A stretch of DNA of 64,000 nucleotides from an uncultured Bacilli bacterium (GTDB taxonomy: Bacteria > Bacillota_I > Bacilli_A > RF39 > UBA660): positions 1-64,000 of the forward strand of contig CAKPLN010000005.1 of NCBI GenBank assembly GCA_934167665.1, read 5' to 3'. Both the position numbers and the translations under genes were made by a program. This document shows positions 34,666 to 43,877 of the stretch, in pieces (within the stretch, counting starts at the first letter, position 1; each line of letters begins with the position of its first letter). The notes under the pieces are model-generated. The model was not told where the DNA came from and ran no database searches. It was given only the letters and a program-made list of their open reading frames with translations.

Positions 34666-36036
34666 TTAAAATTTTATTCTTTTTTCTACAAAATCACTAA
34701 CCTCATCAACATTTAAAACAACTTGTTCCATTGTATCTCTATCTCTTAATGTTACTGTGTTATTATTTATAGTTTCGTCATCAATTGTAATACAAAATGG
34801 TGTACCAATAGCATCTTGTCTACGATAACGTTTACCAATAGAACCAGTTTCATCATATGAAACCATAAATTCCTTATTAAATCTCTCATAAAGTTTTTTA
34901 GCTTCTTCACCATGATATTTCTTACTAAGTGGTAAAATTGCTAACTTATAAGGTGCAAGATATGGTTTAAAACGCATAACTTCACGTACTTCACCATTAT
35001 CTAACTCTTCAACATCATAAGAATTATCTAATACTGCTAAAACACATCTATCACAACCAACAGTAGATTCAATAATATATGGAACATATTTTTCATTTGT
35101 TTCAGGATCTAAATACTCTTGAGATACACCAGAATATTCTTGGTGACGTCCTAAATCATAATTAGTTCTATTATGAGTACCGTTTATTTCACCCCAACCA
35201 AAATTAAATTTGTATTCAATATCACAAGCTTCTTTAGCATAATGCGCTAATTTTTCATGATCATGATATCTTAACTTATCTTCAGGCAATCCTAAATCCA
35301 TGAAATATTTCTTAGCATATTCTTTAAAATAAGCATAAAGGTCACTATCACTACCTTCTTTACAGAATGTTTGATACTCCATTTGCTCAAATTCAATAGT
35401 TCTAAATGTAAAATTACCTGGTGTAATTTCATTTCTAAATGCTTTACCTATTTGCCCAATACTAAAAGGTAATTTAGCACGCATACTTCTTTGAACATTT
35501 AAAAAGTTAACATATTCACCTTGCGCATTTTCTGGTCGAAGATAAACTTTATTTTTTCCATCTTCTGTTACTCCTCTATGTGTTTCAAACATTAAATTAA
35601 ATTGACGAATATCCGTAAAGTCAGTATGACCACATTTAGGACATGGAACTTTATGTTCTCTAATATAAGCTAACATTTCATCTTGCGTCATTCCATCAGC
35701 ATGTGCATCTGGATCAAAATCATCAATTAAATTATCAGCACGATGACGCATTTTACAATTCTTACAATCTATTAAAGGATCAGAAAAGCTTGCAATATGT
35801 CCACTAGCTTCCCAAACTCTAGGATGCATCAAAATTGCCGCATCAACTTCATAAGCATTACTTCTCTCTTGAATAAATCTTTTTCTCCAAGAATCCTTAA
35901 TATTATTTTTTAATCTAGCTCCAAGTGGACCATAATCCCAAGTATTAGCTAAACCACCATATATTTCACTTCCTTGAAATATAAAACCATATTGCTTACA
36001 ATAAGCTACTAATTTTTCCATTGTTAATTTTTCCAT
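34666..36036 (-). CDS. glyS: Glycyl-tRNA synthetase, single-chain (alpha2) type
   Basis: 456 residues. Begins MEKLTMEKLVAYCKQYGFIF and contains SEIYGGLANTWDYGPLG, a Zn pair (CKNC, CPKC), FNLMFETHRGVTED, motif 2 AFRNEITPGNFTFRTIEFEQ and motif 3 VGCDRCVLAVLDNSYD, then the anticodon-binding domain (APYKLAILPLSKKYHGEEA). This is the eukaryote-like alpha2 form, normal for Bacilli. RBS GGAGGAG overlaps the end of the gene before it. Confidence 0.97.
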   Translation of the reverse strand: MEKLTMEKLVAYCKQYGFIFQGSEIYGGLANTWDYGPLGARLKNNIKDSWRKRFIQERSNAYEVDAAILMHPRVWEASGHIASFSDPLIDCKNCKMRHRADNLIDDFDPDAHADGMTQDEMLAYIREHKVPCPKCGHTDFTDIRQFNLMFETHRGVTEDGKNKVYLRPENAQGEYVNFLNVQRSMRAKLPFSIGQIGKAFRNEITPGNFTFRTIEFEQMEYQTFCKEGSDSDLYAYFKEYAKKYFMDLGLPEDKLRYHDHEKLAHYAKEACDIEYKFNFGWGEINGTHNRTNYDLGRHQEYSGVSQEYLDPETNEKYVPYIIESTVGCDRCVLAVLDNSYDVEELDNGEVREVMRFKPYLAPYKLAILPLSKKYHGEEAKKLYERFNKEFMVSYDETGSIGKRYRRQDAIGTPFCITIDDETINNNTVTLRDRDTMEQVVLNVDEVSDFVEKRIKF

Positions 36037-36834
36037 TTAAAACTCCTCCAATTTAAGTTGATATACACTAATATCTTTTCTTTCTTCTCTTGCCTTTTCA
36101 ACCATCAAATTATCATTATGACTACTAACAAAACGTCTAGTAAATGAAGCAAACTCTTGTGGTATAGTAACAGAATATGCCTTATCATCAGAATCACAAA
36201 TAGTAAATTCAAACTCCCCATCATCATGACCAAACTCTATCATATCAATCTGCCTATCAGCCATAATAGTCTCTAAAGCATGTCCAAAAAAAGAAGCTTC
36301 ATCTAACATTTCTGTATCATTTTTCTTTTGTCTTACTAAATAAAAATTAGCTACATTTTCATCTGACTCCTTACCAAGTGAATAAGATGACACTGTATCA
36401 GATACATAGAACCTAAAAGTTTTACAATCACTACCCATTAAATCATTTAAAAATTCTTCTCGTGATTCCTCATAATTATCTGCAATATCATTTAAAACTT
36501 CTCTATTAGGTAACTCTGAAAAATTTAAACTTCTCTCACTATTATTAGCAAAACAAGACATACTATCACCAGTTGAAAGTAAGAATCTAGAATCAAGTCG
36601 ACTTATTTTACTATAATCTAAATAATATTGTACAATCTCTGAAACAGCTTCATCTCTAGACAAACCATTTAATCTCTCAGAAATAAAATGTGGTAAAAAC
36701 AAACAGTTACAATCATTATACTTTGTAGTTAAAGCACTATTTCGCCCCTTTCTACTAACAATAACCTTATCATGATAAATACTAATACTATGATAAAAAT
36801 TAGAATCTAATATCCTTAAGCCCTGAATTTTCAT
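36037..36834 (-). CDS. Unknown protein between the glycine T-box and glyS
   Basis: 265 residues from ATG 36834 (MKIQGLRILDSNFYHSISIY), 9 nt after AGGAGG; the TTG 9 nt earlier touches the RBS. No membrane segment. It is acidic with SRLDSRFLLSTGDSMSCFAN and IDMIEFGHDDGEFEFTICDS. It is the first gene after the T-box and directly abuts glyS, so it should be induced by uncharged tRNA-Gly. I do not recognise the family. Confidence 0.5.
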   Translation of the reverse strand: MKIQGLRILDSNFYHSISIYHDKVIVSRKGRNSALTTKYNDCNCLFLPHFISERLNGLSRDEAVSEIVQYYLDYSKISRLDSRFLLSTGDSMSCFANNSERSLNFSELPNREVLNDIADNYEESREEFLNDLMGSDCKTFRFYVSDTVSSYSLGKESDENVANFYLVRQKKNDTEMLDEASFFGHALETIMADRQIDMIEFGHDDGEFEFTICDSDDKAYSVTIPQEFASFTRRFVSSHNDNLMVEKAREERKDISVYQLKLEEF

Positions 36835-36861
36835 TGCGTACAACCTCCTAAATAAAAAACT

Positions 36862-36972
36862 TCCAGAACAATATAAGGACGAAATAAATCCGCGGTTCCA
36901 CCTTACTTATTCTAGAAGAATCATCTCTTGTCTATACTGCTAACGGTTTTCCAAGCCGGTCATCGCACTTAT
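36862..36972 (-). promoter_or_regulatory. Short T-box leader before the glyS operon
   Basis: The minus strand has the T-box core AAGGTGGAACCGCGG (36904-36890). The terminator stem is CTTCTAGAA/TTCTGGAAG with a TTTTTT tail ending near 36856. The promoter at 36979-37007 puts the transcript start near 36972, leaving only about 68 nt for Stem I. GGC at 36957-36955 is a candidate specifier, but I could not fold a regular Stem I. Confidence 0.8.
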
Positions 36973-36978
36973 AACTAC

Positions 36979-37007
36979 AATATACTAGTCTTTTTTAAAG
37001 ATGTCAA
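36979..37007 (-). promoter_or_regulatory. Sigma-A promoter of the glyS operon
   Basis: TTGACA (37007-37002), 17-bp spacer, TATATT (36984-36979) on the minus strand. Confidence 0.8.
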
Positions 37008-37103
37008 CATTAAGTTAATATTTATATATTTAATTTTTATAAGTTTTAAAATACAACAAAATTTTATCAAAAGAACTAAAACATAAAAACTCAAATAAAT
37101 CAA

Positions 37104-37853
37104 TTACACACTTAACTGATTAATCCTTTTAATAAACTCCTTACTTTTTAAATATATTCCAGTATACTTATCATAATATTGTTCTAAAAACATTCCAATT
37201 TCTTTATTAACTTCATTAGATACTTCTAACTTAGTAATATTTTTAACATCAACATAATAAAACAATCTAATCATCTTAATAGTCTTTTCACTAACTATAC
37301 CTTCATTATGATAACAATTCCTACAAACGTATCCACCCATATCAGCAGAAATAGTAACAATCTCCTTATCACTACCACAATTACTACAAAAATCAAGACA
37401 TGGAGAAACACCTAAATAAGTAAGTAATTTTACTTCTAAAATATTAGTAAGTGATACTGGACTAAATCCATCTTCTAATTTAAGTAATACGGAAGAAAAT
37501 AAATCAAAAATATCTGCATCATTATTTTCTCTCACAACTTGTAAAACTAAATCTATCATAAAAGATGCATAACTTACCTTTTCTAAGTCCATTACTATAT
37601 TAGAAAACGAACTAATCAAATCAACACCAATTAAAGTAGATAGACCATTTTCTTTATAATATACATGAAACGTCCCATAAACTAACTTTCTACTAACACC
37701 ACGCAATTTACTTTTTATGTTTCGACATCCTTTAGACATAACTCCAATCAAGCCATATTCCTTAGTTAAAACATTTAAAATTTTACTAGATTCACTATAA
37801 TTAGTTTCACTTAAAACAATACCATCAAAACTTTCGATTTTCAAAACAATCAC
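37104..37853 (-). CDS. recO: DNA repair protein RecO
   Basis: 249 residues. OB-fold start (IESFDGIVLSETNYSESSKI) and MSKGCRNIKSKLRG, then a C-terminal zinc site CSNC...CRNC. It loads RecA on SSB-coated DNA with RecR. The GTG 37853 overlaps the TGA of yqzL (GTGA); a TTG at 37844 is better spaced from AAGAAG and is an equally good start. Order era-yqzL-recO as in Bacillus. Confidence 0.93.
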   Translation of the reverse strand: MIVLKIESFDGIVLSETNYSESSKILNVLTKEYGLIGVMSKGCRNIKSKLRGVSRKLVYGTFHVYYKENGLSTLIGVDLISSFSNIVMDLEKVSYASFMIDLVLQVVRENNDADIFDLFSSVLLKLEDGFSPVSLTNILEVKLLTYLGVSPCLDFCSNCGSDKEIVTISADMGGYVCRNCYHNEGIVSEKTIKMIRLFYYVDVKNITKLEVSNEVNKEIGMFLEQYYDKYTGIYLKSKEFIKRINQLSV

Positions 37854-37933
37854 TTCTTCTTAATTTCTTGTAATAAATTATAATATTTAATATTACCAGT
37901 CTTTTTAAATAAATCCCATAATAAATCAACCAT
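37850..37933 (-). CDS. yqzL: YqzL-like small protein
   Basis: 27 residues, MVDLLWDLFKKTGNIKYYNL ending in Lys residues. The pattern (L.W..F..TGN...Y.L..E) and the place between era and recO match B. subtilis YqzL (47 residues); this copy is shorter. RBS AGAGGTGA 6 nt before ATG. Function unknown. Confidence 0.75.
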   Translation of the reverse strand: MVDLLWDLFKKTGNIKYYNLLQEIKKK

Positions 37934-37998
37934 TAATATCACCTCTATTAATATAGTGATAATTTAGTAAACATATTATGCAAATATTTAAAAATTAA

Positions 37999-38889
37999 TT
38001 ATTCATCCTCTTCTTTTAAGCCAAGTTCTAAGAAGTATTTTTCTTGATCTCGCCAATTTTTTAAAGTTTTAACATAAGTTTCTAAAAATACTTTTTTTCC
38101 TAAAAATTGTTCCATATCATGTCTTGCTCTTGATCCAATCTCTTTTAGCATAGCACCATTTTTACCAATAATTATTTTTTTCAAATTATCACGATCAACA
38201 ACAATTAAAACCTGAATATGAACAATATTTTCATCTTCTTCATAGTTTTCTACATAACAAGTAACCGTATGTGGAATCTCATCATGAGTAAGCATCATTA
38301 CTTTTTCTCTAACAAGTTCCCCCATAATAAAACGTGTTGTAACATTAGTTAATTCATCTTCAGAATAAATAGCTTCCATCTCTGGTAAATTCTTCTTTAT
38401 ACAGCTAATCAAGACATCAACATTATTTTTTTCTAAAGCCGAAATAGGTATAATTTCTGCAAAATCATATAATTCTTTTAATTTAGAAATTTCTTCTAAT
38501 AAAATCTCTTTATTTTTAACTTTATCTATTTTATTTAGAAGTAAAAATACAGGTACTCCTTTATCTTTTATTTTATTAAGAACAAATAAATCTCCTTGTC
38601 CAAAACCTTTAGAAATATCTACTAAAAATAAAATAATATCTACTCCATCTGTAGAATTATAAGCTTTCTTATTTAAAAGTGTACCTAATTTATGAGTTGG
38701 TTTATGAATACCAGGCGTATCAACAAAAATAATTTGTGAGTCATCATCATTATAAATACCTTGAATAATATTTCTAGTAGTACCACTAACATCAGAAGTA
38801 ATAGCTAACTTCATTCCAAGCAAACTATTAAGTAAAGTACTCTTTCCTACGTTCGGTCTACCAACCAAACTAACAAATCCACATCTCAT
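37999..38889 (-). CDS. era: GTPase Era
   Basis: 296 residues. G1 GRPNVGKSTLLNSL, G3 FVDTPGIHKPTHKLG, G4 LLNKIDKV, G5 ISALEKN, and C-terminal KH domain with IIGKNGAMLKEIGSRARHDM. It binds the 3' end of 16S rRNA during 30S maturation. ATG overlaps the stop of cdd by one base. Confidence 0.98.
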   Translation of the reverse strand: MRCGFVSLVGRPNVGKSTLLNSLLGMKLAITSDVSGTTRNIIQGIYNDDDSQIIFVDTPGIHKPTHKLGTLLNKKAYNSTDGVDIILFLVDISKGFGQGDLFVLNKIKDKGVPVFLLLNKIDKVKNKEILLEEISKLKELYDFAEIIPISALEKNNVDVLISCIKKNLPEMEAIYSEDELTNVTTRFIMGELVREKVMMLTHDEIPHTVTCYVENYEEDENIVHIQVLIVVDRDNLKKIIIGKNGAMLKEIGSRARHDMEQFLGKKVFLETYVKTLKNWRDQEKYFLELGLKEEDE

Positions 38890-39275
38890 TACTTTAAATC
38901 CTCACTGCCAAAAGGATAAGGACATAACTCTTCAACTGTATGTTCAACATAACGTCCGTCTGTAGCAAAACATCTAATAATAGCCGTTTTATCAAAGAAT
39001 TCAGTAATAACTTGTCTACAAATAAAACAAGGCATACCAATATCACCACTAGAAACCATAATGTTTAACTCTTTAAACTGACCCTTTTTGTATCCAGCAC
39101 TAACAGCACTAACTATAGCTGATCTTTCAGCACAAATTCCAGCTCCATAACTCGCATTCTCAACATTAACGCCACAAAATTCTCTACCATCATCCATTAC
39201 CAAAACAGCTGAAACAGCATAATTAGAATATGGAGAATAACTATTTTTATGTAATTGTAATAATTTTTCTTTCAT
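38889..39275 (-). CDS. cdd: Cytidine deaminase
   Basis: 128 residues. Substrate loop GVNVENASYGAGICAERSAI with catalytic Glu and first zinc Cys, then MPCFICRQVITEF with the other two zinc Cys. Homotetrameric form by length. Converts cytidine/deoxycytidine to uridine. Sits between ybeY and era as in many Bacilli. Confidence 0.97.
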   Translation of the reverse strand: MKEKLLQLHKNSYSPYSNYAVSAVLVMDDGREFCGVNVENASYGAGICAERSAIVSAVSAGYKKGQFKELNIMVSSGDIGMPCFICRQVITEFFDKTAIIRCFATDGRYVEHTVEELCPYPFGSEDLK

Positions 39276-39289
39276 AAACCCTCCTACAT

Positions 39290-39739
39290 CTATCTAAAAA
39301 TACCACAAGCATCCAAAACTTCATCCTGCTTTTTAAACATAACCTCTTCATCTTCCTTAGTCATATGATCATAACCCAAAAGATGATAAAAACCATGAAC
39401 CGCTAAAAAAGACAATTCTCTAAGTAAACTATGTCCATACTCTAAAGCTTGACTTTTGGCCTTATCAATAGAAATATAAATATCTCCAAGTATTCTTTCA
39501 TCTCCGCCAACTATTAAAGTATCATCATCTTCCAAAGCAAATGTAATAACATCAGTTTCTCTATCAATATGTCTATAATTTTTATTAAGTTCGCGAATGT
39601 ACTCATTATCAACAATAATCAAATTAAACGAAGTATTTTCAAGATTTTCCTTTTCCATTGCCTTATATAAAACTTTTTTTACCTCATCTAATTCCAAAAT
39701 ATCTTGATTAACTTGATTAAAAATTTCAACTTTATTCAT
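39290..39739 (-). CDS. ybeY: Endoribonuclease YbeY
   Basis: 149 residues. Zinc motif AVHGFYHLLGYDHMT (HxxxHxxxxxH) and NYRHIDRETDVITFAL, the UPF0054 signature. Acts in 16S rRNA 3' maturation and rRNA quality control. Followed by cdd after 14 nt. Confidence 0.97.
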   Translation of the reverse strand: MNKVEIFNQVNQDILELDEVKKVLYKAMEKENLENTSFNLIIVDNEYIRELNKNYRHIDRETDVITFALEDDDTLIVGGDERILGDIYISIDKAKSQALEYGHSLLRELSFLAVHGFYHLLGYDHMTKEDEEVMFKKQDEVLDACGIFR

Positions 39740-39748
39740 AAATACCTC

Positions 39749-40366
39749 CTACACCAATAATACAATAAGTAAAATCAATATTAAAATAGAAATAACATTT
39801 AATACTACGTCCTTTCGTAATATTTCAGGTAATTTATACCATATTTTATCAGTTAAATAATAAAGGAAGAAACCAAGAGAGCCACCACAAACATTAAGTA
39901 TTATATCATCAACATCAAAAACTCTACCTATCATCATTTGAACAACCTCAATTGAAATTGAGGCAATAAGCGTAAGCATAAGTGACACACTATATTTCTT
40001 ATTATGCAACAAATAACTAGCAAAAAAACCATATGGTAAAAACATAATCATATTACCTAAAACATTCTTTAAGAATAGACGACTACCGATATTATAACGC
40101 ATAATCTCCCTAAAAGGAATAAAATTATTTGATGACCAACTAACATCATCTTGAAATGTAACAACTTGGAATAAACACATTATATATATAACAAAACTAA
40201 GCATTAAAAATTCTTTATAAAAAACAACCTTTTTCTCTCCACGATACTTAATCAAATAGCTAACTCTTAAAGAAACCAAAATTACAACTGAGATTAATAT
40301 CATGGGCCAAGTAAAATTAAGAACTCCATAAATAGTTTTAGACAATGGCTCAAGCACATATATCAC
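39749..40366 (-). CDS. VanZ-family membrane protein
   Basis: 205 residues with five to six membrane helices. VanZ landmarks: NNFIPFREI, NVLGNMIMFLPYGFFASYLL, SIEVVQMMIGRVFDVDDI and LNVCGGSLGFFLYYL. VanZ confers low-level teicoplanin resistance in enterococci; chromosomal homologues have no proven role. It overlaps yqfD by 4 nt and lies in the yqfC-yqfD-ybeY string, where PhoH (yqfE) would often be. Confidence 0.85.
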   Translation of the reverse strand: MIYVLEPLSKTIYGVLNFTWPMILISVVILVSLRVSYLIKYRGEKKVVFYKEFLMLSFVIYIMCLFQVVTFQDDVSWSSNNFIPFREIMRYNIGSRLFLKNVLGNMIMFLPYGFFASYLLHNKKYSVSLMLTLIASISIEVVQMMIGRVFDVDDIILNVCGGSLGFFLYYLTDKIWYKLPEILRKDVVLNVISILILILLIVLLV

Positions 40367-41505
40367 TCCTCACTATCAACTATATCAGCAAAATCCGTAA
40401 TATCTTCTTTTACCTTAATAAATACTTCCACTATTATTTTACTATCTTTCTCACTCTTTTTCAAAACTTTTTTAGATAGTACAACAGTTTCTCCTCTTAG
40501 TTTATTTTTTAACTTCGATATAGCTAAATCTAACGCTATATTATCAATATTTGAAATATCATAAGAATAAACCTCTACATTAGTTTCTAAATATTTAGAA
40601 AAATTAATACTAATAGGTAAAATATTAGAACCAATTAATTGCCTACTACTCCTCTTATAAGTCTTAAAATTATTAAAAATACTAAATGTTTTCCCCAAAA
40701 GATTAATCTCTAGTTGCCTCTTTTCTCTTCCAGTAACTCTTTCCTCTCTATATTCTTTAGGTATTTCCAAATTAACTTTATACCAAACTTCTCCAAATAT
40801 TTTCCCAACAGCACATCTTTTAGATACAACTACCTCTTTATTATGAATAACACCACTAATAACAATATCACCTTTTTTTAAATAATCATTCTTCTTTCTT
40901 ACAACTTCTCCAACATCTGCCTGTATTTCTAATAATCTAGCATCCTTTTTTGCTACTATATTTCTATTTTCACACAAATCCTTAACATTATTCTTTTTTC
41001 TTTGCTCAACTTTAACAACATATTTAGTACCAACCTCTTCTATTTCTAACCATTCAATATCATTAGTTTCTTTTTTTAATATCCAATCTACTATTTTTTC
41101 TTTCTCCAAAAAACTAACCTTAAACCTATATTTATAAATACCTTTTTCCTTCAAATTATTATAAATAATCTCTCTAATATAAGCATTAGAATGAATAACT
41201 TCAACATCAAAAATAACATTACTAAGTAAAACAATAACACCAACTCCAAAACCAAGACAAACTAAAAAAAATAAATATTTCTTCACAAAATATTTAAATT
41301 TTGCCACTCCATAACTATCTAATACATAATATTTATAACTAGTTTTAATTTTCTTTAATTTATCAAAATCTTCAGTTGAAATAATTATTTCTAATTTTTT
41401 ATATTCTTTCTTTATTTCATAAATAAAAATATTATTTTTAATTAATTGTTTAATAAAATAATCAGGATTTCTACCTTCAACTACGACCTTATATTTACTC
41501 ATCAT
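40363..41505 (-). CDS. yqfD: Sporulation protein YqfD
   Basis: 380 residues. One membrane helix (KYLFFLVCLGFGVGVIVLL) follows an 80-residue cytoplasmic domain; the outer part has VIHSNAYIREIIYNNLKEKG, EVGTKYVVKVEQRK and GEVVRKKNDYLKKGDIVISG. This is the YqfD architecture; it is sigma-E-controlled in Bacillus together with yqfC, with an engulfment or coat role. Its ATG overlaps the end of yqfC. Confidence 0.93.
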   Translation of the reverse strand: MMSKYKVVVEGRNPDYFIKQLIKNNIFIYEIKKEYKKLEIIISTEDFDKLKKIKTSYKYYVLDSYGVAKFKYFVKKYLFFLVCLGFGVGVIVLLSNVIFDVEVIHSNAYIREIIYNNLKEKGIYKYRFKVSFLEKEKIVDWILKKETNDIEWLEIEEVGTKYVVKVEQRKKNNVKDLCENRNIVAKKDARLLEIQADVGEVVRKKNDYLKKGDIVISGVIHNKEVVVSKRCAVGKIFGEVWYKVNLEIPKEYREERVTGREKRQLEINLLGKTFSIFNNFKTYKRSSRQLIGSNILPISINFSKYLETNVEVYSYDISNIDNIALDLAISKLKNKLRGETVVLSKKVLKKSEKDSKIIVEVFIKVKEDITDFADIVDSEE

Positions 41506-41743
41506 AGAACACCTCTATAGATTTAATTCTCCCAGAAATTAACACCTCACGTTCTAAGAGTCTTCTTAAAGATAAATTTTTACCATTTATACTAAAAATT
41601 TCATTATTACTCCTAATAGTAATATTAGAACCATTTAGTTCTAATATTTTATCAAAATTAACAATATAAACTTGGTCACTAAAAAAGATAAGTCTAAATT
41701 CTCCATCTACTATATACTTCTTTATCCTATCAAGTCCAATCAT
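41495..41743 (-). CDS. yqfC: Sporulation protein YqfC (YabP family)
   Basis: 82 residues from ATG 41743 (MIGLDRIKKYIVDGEFRLIF), 4 nt after AGGTGAT; the GTG 9 nt earlier lies in the RBS. LELNGSNITIRSNNEIFSIN and IKSIEVFYDE fit the YabP/YqfC fold. It precedes yqfD in all spore formers. Confidence 0.88.
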   Translation of the reverse strand: MIGLDRIKKYIVDGEFRLIFFSDQVYIVNFDKILELNGSNITIRSNNEIFSINGKNLSLRRLLEREVLISGRIKSIEVFYDE

Positions 41744-41799
41744 TAATATCACCTATAAAAGTATATGTAAAATAAAAAAAGAAATGCTTTTAACATTTC

Positions 41800-42237
41800 T
41801 TAACTTAATTTATTTTTTATAATTTCAGAAACACTCTTCATATCAGTTTTACCCTTTAATTTACTAGTTGCTTCCTTCATAACTTTACCCATATCTTTTT
41901 GGCCTTGAGGTTTTACTTCTTCAAATATTTCCTCGATAATTTTTTTAACCTCGTCCTCTGATAATTGTTCAGGTAAATATTTTTCTAATATAGCTATTTC
42001 ATTCTGTGTTTTTTCAATTAAATCATTTCTATTACCTTTTTCAAACTCAACAATAGAATCTTTTCTCATCTTAATTTGTTTATTAACAACATCAATTAAT
42101 AAATCATCATTTATTTCTCTTTTATGGTCAATATGTTCCTGATCCATTGCTGCTTTAACCATTCTAATAACAGTTAATCTTTCCTTTTCTTTATTCTTCA
42201 TCGCTTCAATCATATCATTCTTTAATTTTTCTACCAT
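41800..42237 (-). CDS. yqeY: GatB/YqeY domain protein
   Basis: 145 residues. KNKEKERLTVIRMVKAAMDQ and LEKYLPEQLSEDEVKKIIEE are typical of YqeY, a helical domain shared with the GatB tail that binds tRNA. Between rpsU and yqfC, the normal Bacillus neighbourhood. Confidence 0.93.
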   Translation of the reverse strand: MVEKLKNDMIEAMKNKEKERLTVIRMVKAAMDQEHIDHKREINDDLLIDVVNKQIKMRKDSIVEFEKGNRNDLIEKTQNEIAILEKYLPEQLSEDEVKKIIEEIFEEVKPQGQKDMGKVMKEATSKLKGKTDMKSVSEIIKNKLS

Positions 42238-42286
42238 AGTCTCATCTCCATACTAGTATTATAAAATATTAAAAAGAATTATTCAA

Positions 42287-43198
42287 TTATTTATTAACAG
42301 AATCAACGTATGTCTTAACCAATGTCTTAGCTTCTTCTTTTGAATAATCTGCATTATTATTAGCAGCCTTCTCAATATTATTACATTCTTGTAAAAATCT
42401 ATTATAACTATCAGAACTATCAAGCGTACTAGTAAATGCTAAACTAATATCTTTTAAATTACCATTTAATCTACTATTTACTAAAACCCCTCTAAAAGTA
42501 TCATCTTTATATAATGGTTCAACTATATCAGTAATTATATTATTAGTTGCTAAAGATAATGTATAGGATGGATCTAATTCTCTACAAATAGAAGCTATTA
42601 CATCATCATGAGGTAAATCATCAGCAAATTTCTCTGTAGAACGAACCATATCAACAACCTGTAATCCATTAATAGCTTCTTCCAAACCTAAAACTTCAGT
42701 TTTTCTAGAATCAAAATACTCAACACATAACCCCATTCTCGCAACATAACTACCTTTCTTCTTTAGTACCGATTGATGTAAAGAACTAATAATATGATTC
42801 ATCTGATGAATAACACTATTAACTAAAACAGGCATTGGAGTTGAAGTTGAAACATAAATATTTCTTGTAAATTTAAAATGTCCTTTTTTTAACCCATTAG
42901 TAGCATCAGAAGCATAAACTGTTCCTGGACAATGATTAACTAATTTTAAAACTACATCTTCTGGTAAACTATATTTTGTAGAAACATACCTAACAAGATC
43001 ACGGCACTCAATAAAATTAGCTTTTAAGAAAGCCATATATACTTCATCAAAATGTTCACTTCCATAATAAGTTACTAAAATAGCAAATACTAGTGTTTTA
43101 ATATCCGTTAAGCTGTCATCCTCTTTTTTTACATGATTTAACTGTTCAACCATTGTTCTAGAAACTTTTAAAAGCTGACTAACATCATTAATTTGCAT
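42287..43198 (-). CDS. Hypothetical protein between rpsU and yqeY
   Basis: 303 residues, RBS GGAGGAG. Helical and cytoplasmic. VNSVIHQMNHIISSLHQSVL has an HxxxH pattern and GLCVEYFDSRKTEVLGLEEA carries a Glu-rich segment, which could bind metal, but no HExxH is present. I do not recognise the family. Its neighbours are translation genes. Confidence 0.5.
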   Translation of the reverse strand: MQINDVSQLLKVSRTMVEQLNHVKKEDDSLTDIKTLVFAILVTYYGSEHFDEVYMAFLKANFIECRDLVRYVSTKYSLPEDVVLKLVNHCPGTVYASDATNGLKKGHFKFTRNIYVSTSTPMPVLVNSVIHQMNHIISSLHQSVLKKKGSYVARMGLCVEYFDSRKTEVLGLEEAINGLQVVDMVRSTEKFADDLPHDDVIASICRELDPSYTLSLATNNIITDIVEPLYKDDTFRGVLVNSRLNGNLKDISLAFTSTLDSSDSYNRFLQECNNIEKAANNNADYSKEEAKTLVKTYVDSVNK

Positions 43199-43276
43199 AA
43201 ACTCTCCTCCTATAAACGCTTGAATATAATATCACACAAATAAAAAAAATAAAAGTACTTATAAAAAAAATAGAGA

Positions 43277-43480
43277 TTAATAATCTCTATTACTAGCACG
43301 ATTTCTCTTTTGAGAATTCTTAATTCCTTCTTTTTTAGCAGCTCTTCTTCTAACCCCTGGTTTATCGTAAGCTTCTCTTTTTCTACATTCTGAAGGGACA
43401 CCATCTCTTGCTACTTTCTGCTTAAATTTTCTTAGCGCCTGGTCAAGATTACCTCTAACAGTTACTTTAGTCGCCATCAT
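43277..43480 (-). CDS. rpsU: Ribosomal protein S21
   Basis: 67 residues. KVTVRGNLDQALRKFKQKV, CRKREAYDKPGVRRR and a basic tail are typical bS21. RBS GGGAGGG. The first of two adjacent ATG codons is used here; either is possible. Confidence 0.96.
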   Translation of the reverse strand: MMATKVTVRGNLDQALRKFKQKVARDGVPSECRKREAYDKPGVRRRAAKKEGIKNSQKRNRASNRDY

Positions 43481-43560
43481 TATCCCTCCCTTCGTTTTTA
43501 ACTACAATGAATTATAACAAAAGTTTTATTAGTTTTCAACAATTTTTTCCGTTTTTTTTC

Positions 43561-43722
43561 TTAAATTAAAGCATTTTCATACAAAATTCGCAAATTTTCA
43601 CCAATTTCAATACCAAAAGAATATAAATATTTAAATATTAAAGCTAATATAGGAATCATTAAAAGACCACATATAATTAAAATTGGCTTTTTATACTTTA
43701 TAAAAACTATTTTAAAGGACAT
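43561..43722 (-). CDS. Small membrane protein, probable bacteriocin immunity protein
   Basis: 53 residues. ATG 43722-43720 lies inside the end of the second bacteriocin gene; stop TAA 43563-43561. Start MSFKIVFIKYKKPILIICGL, one long hydrophobic stretch, then LYSFGIEIGENLRILYENAL, an amphipathic end. Short proteins of this shape follow class II bacteriocin genes and protect the producer. The role rests on position and shape. Confidence 0.6.
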   Translation of the reverse strand: MSFKIVFIKYKKPILIICGLLMIPILALIFKYLYSFGIEIGENLRILYENALI

Positions 43723-43877
43723 AAACTATCATCTACAATTCTTCTTATAGCTGAGCCAGTACTTTTACCAGCGTCATATAAAATTTTAATCAAATTAACC
43801 ATACTTGATAATATAGTTCCTGTTATAGTAGTACCACCATACACATTTTTTAAATCATCATCTTCTATATTTCTCAA
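43707..43877 (-). CDS. Bacteriocin precursor peptide 2 (double-glycine leader)
   Basis: 56 residues; TTG start 43877-43875, 6 nt after GGAGGTG. Leader LRNIEDDDLKNVYGG ends in GG at residues 14-15 with the L..EDL..V spacing cut by C39 peptidases. The mature part is 41 residues, starts TTITGTILSSMVNLIKIL, contains GKSTG (a GxxxG helix-packing motif) and SAIRRIVDD and ends near a single Cys. It overlaps peptide 1 by 4 nt, so it is translationally coupled. Likely half of a two-peptide class IIb bacteriocin. Confidence 0.75.
   Translation of the reverse strand: MRNIEDDDLKNVYGGTTITGTILSSMVNLIKILYDAGKSTGSAIRRIVDDSLCPLK

Noticed and set aside
43210..43404. 64-codon ORF overlapping rpsU in another frame
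   Set aside because: Shadow of rpsU, which has a full-length S21 match and the RBS.
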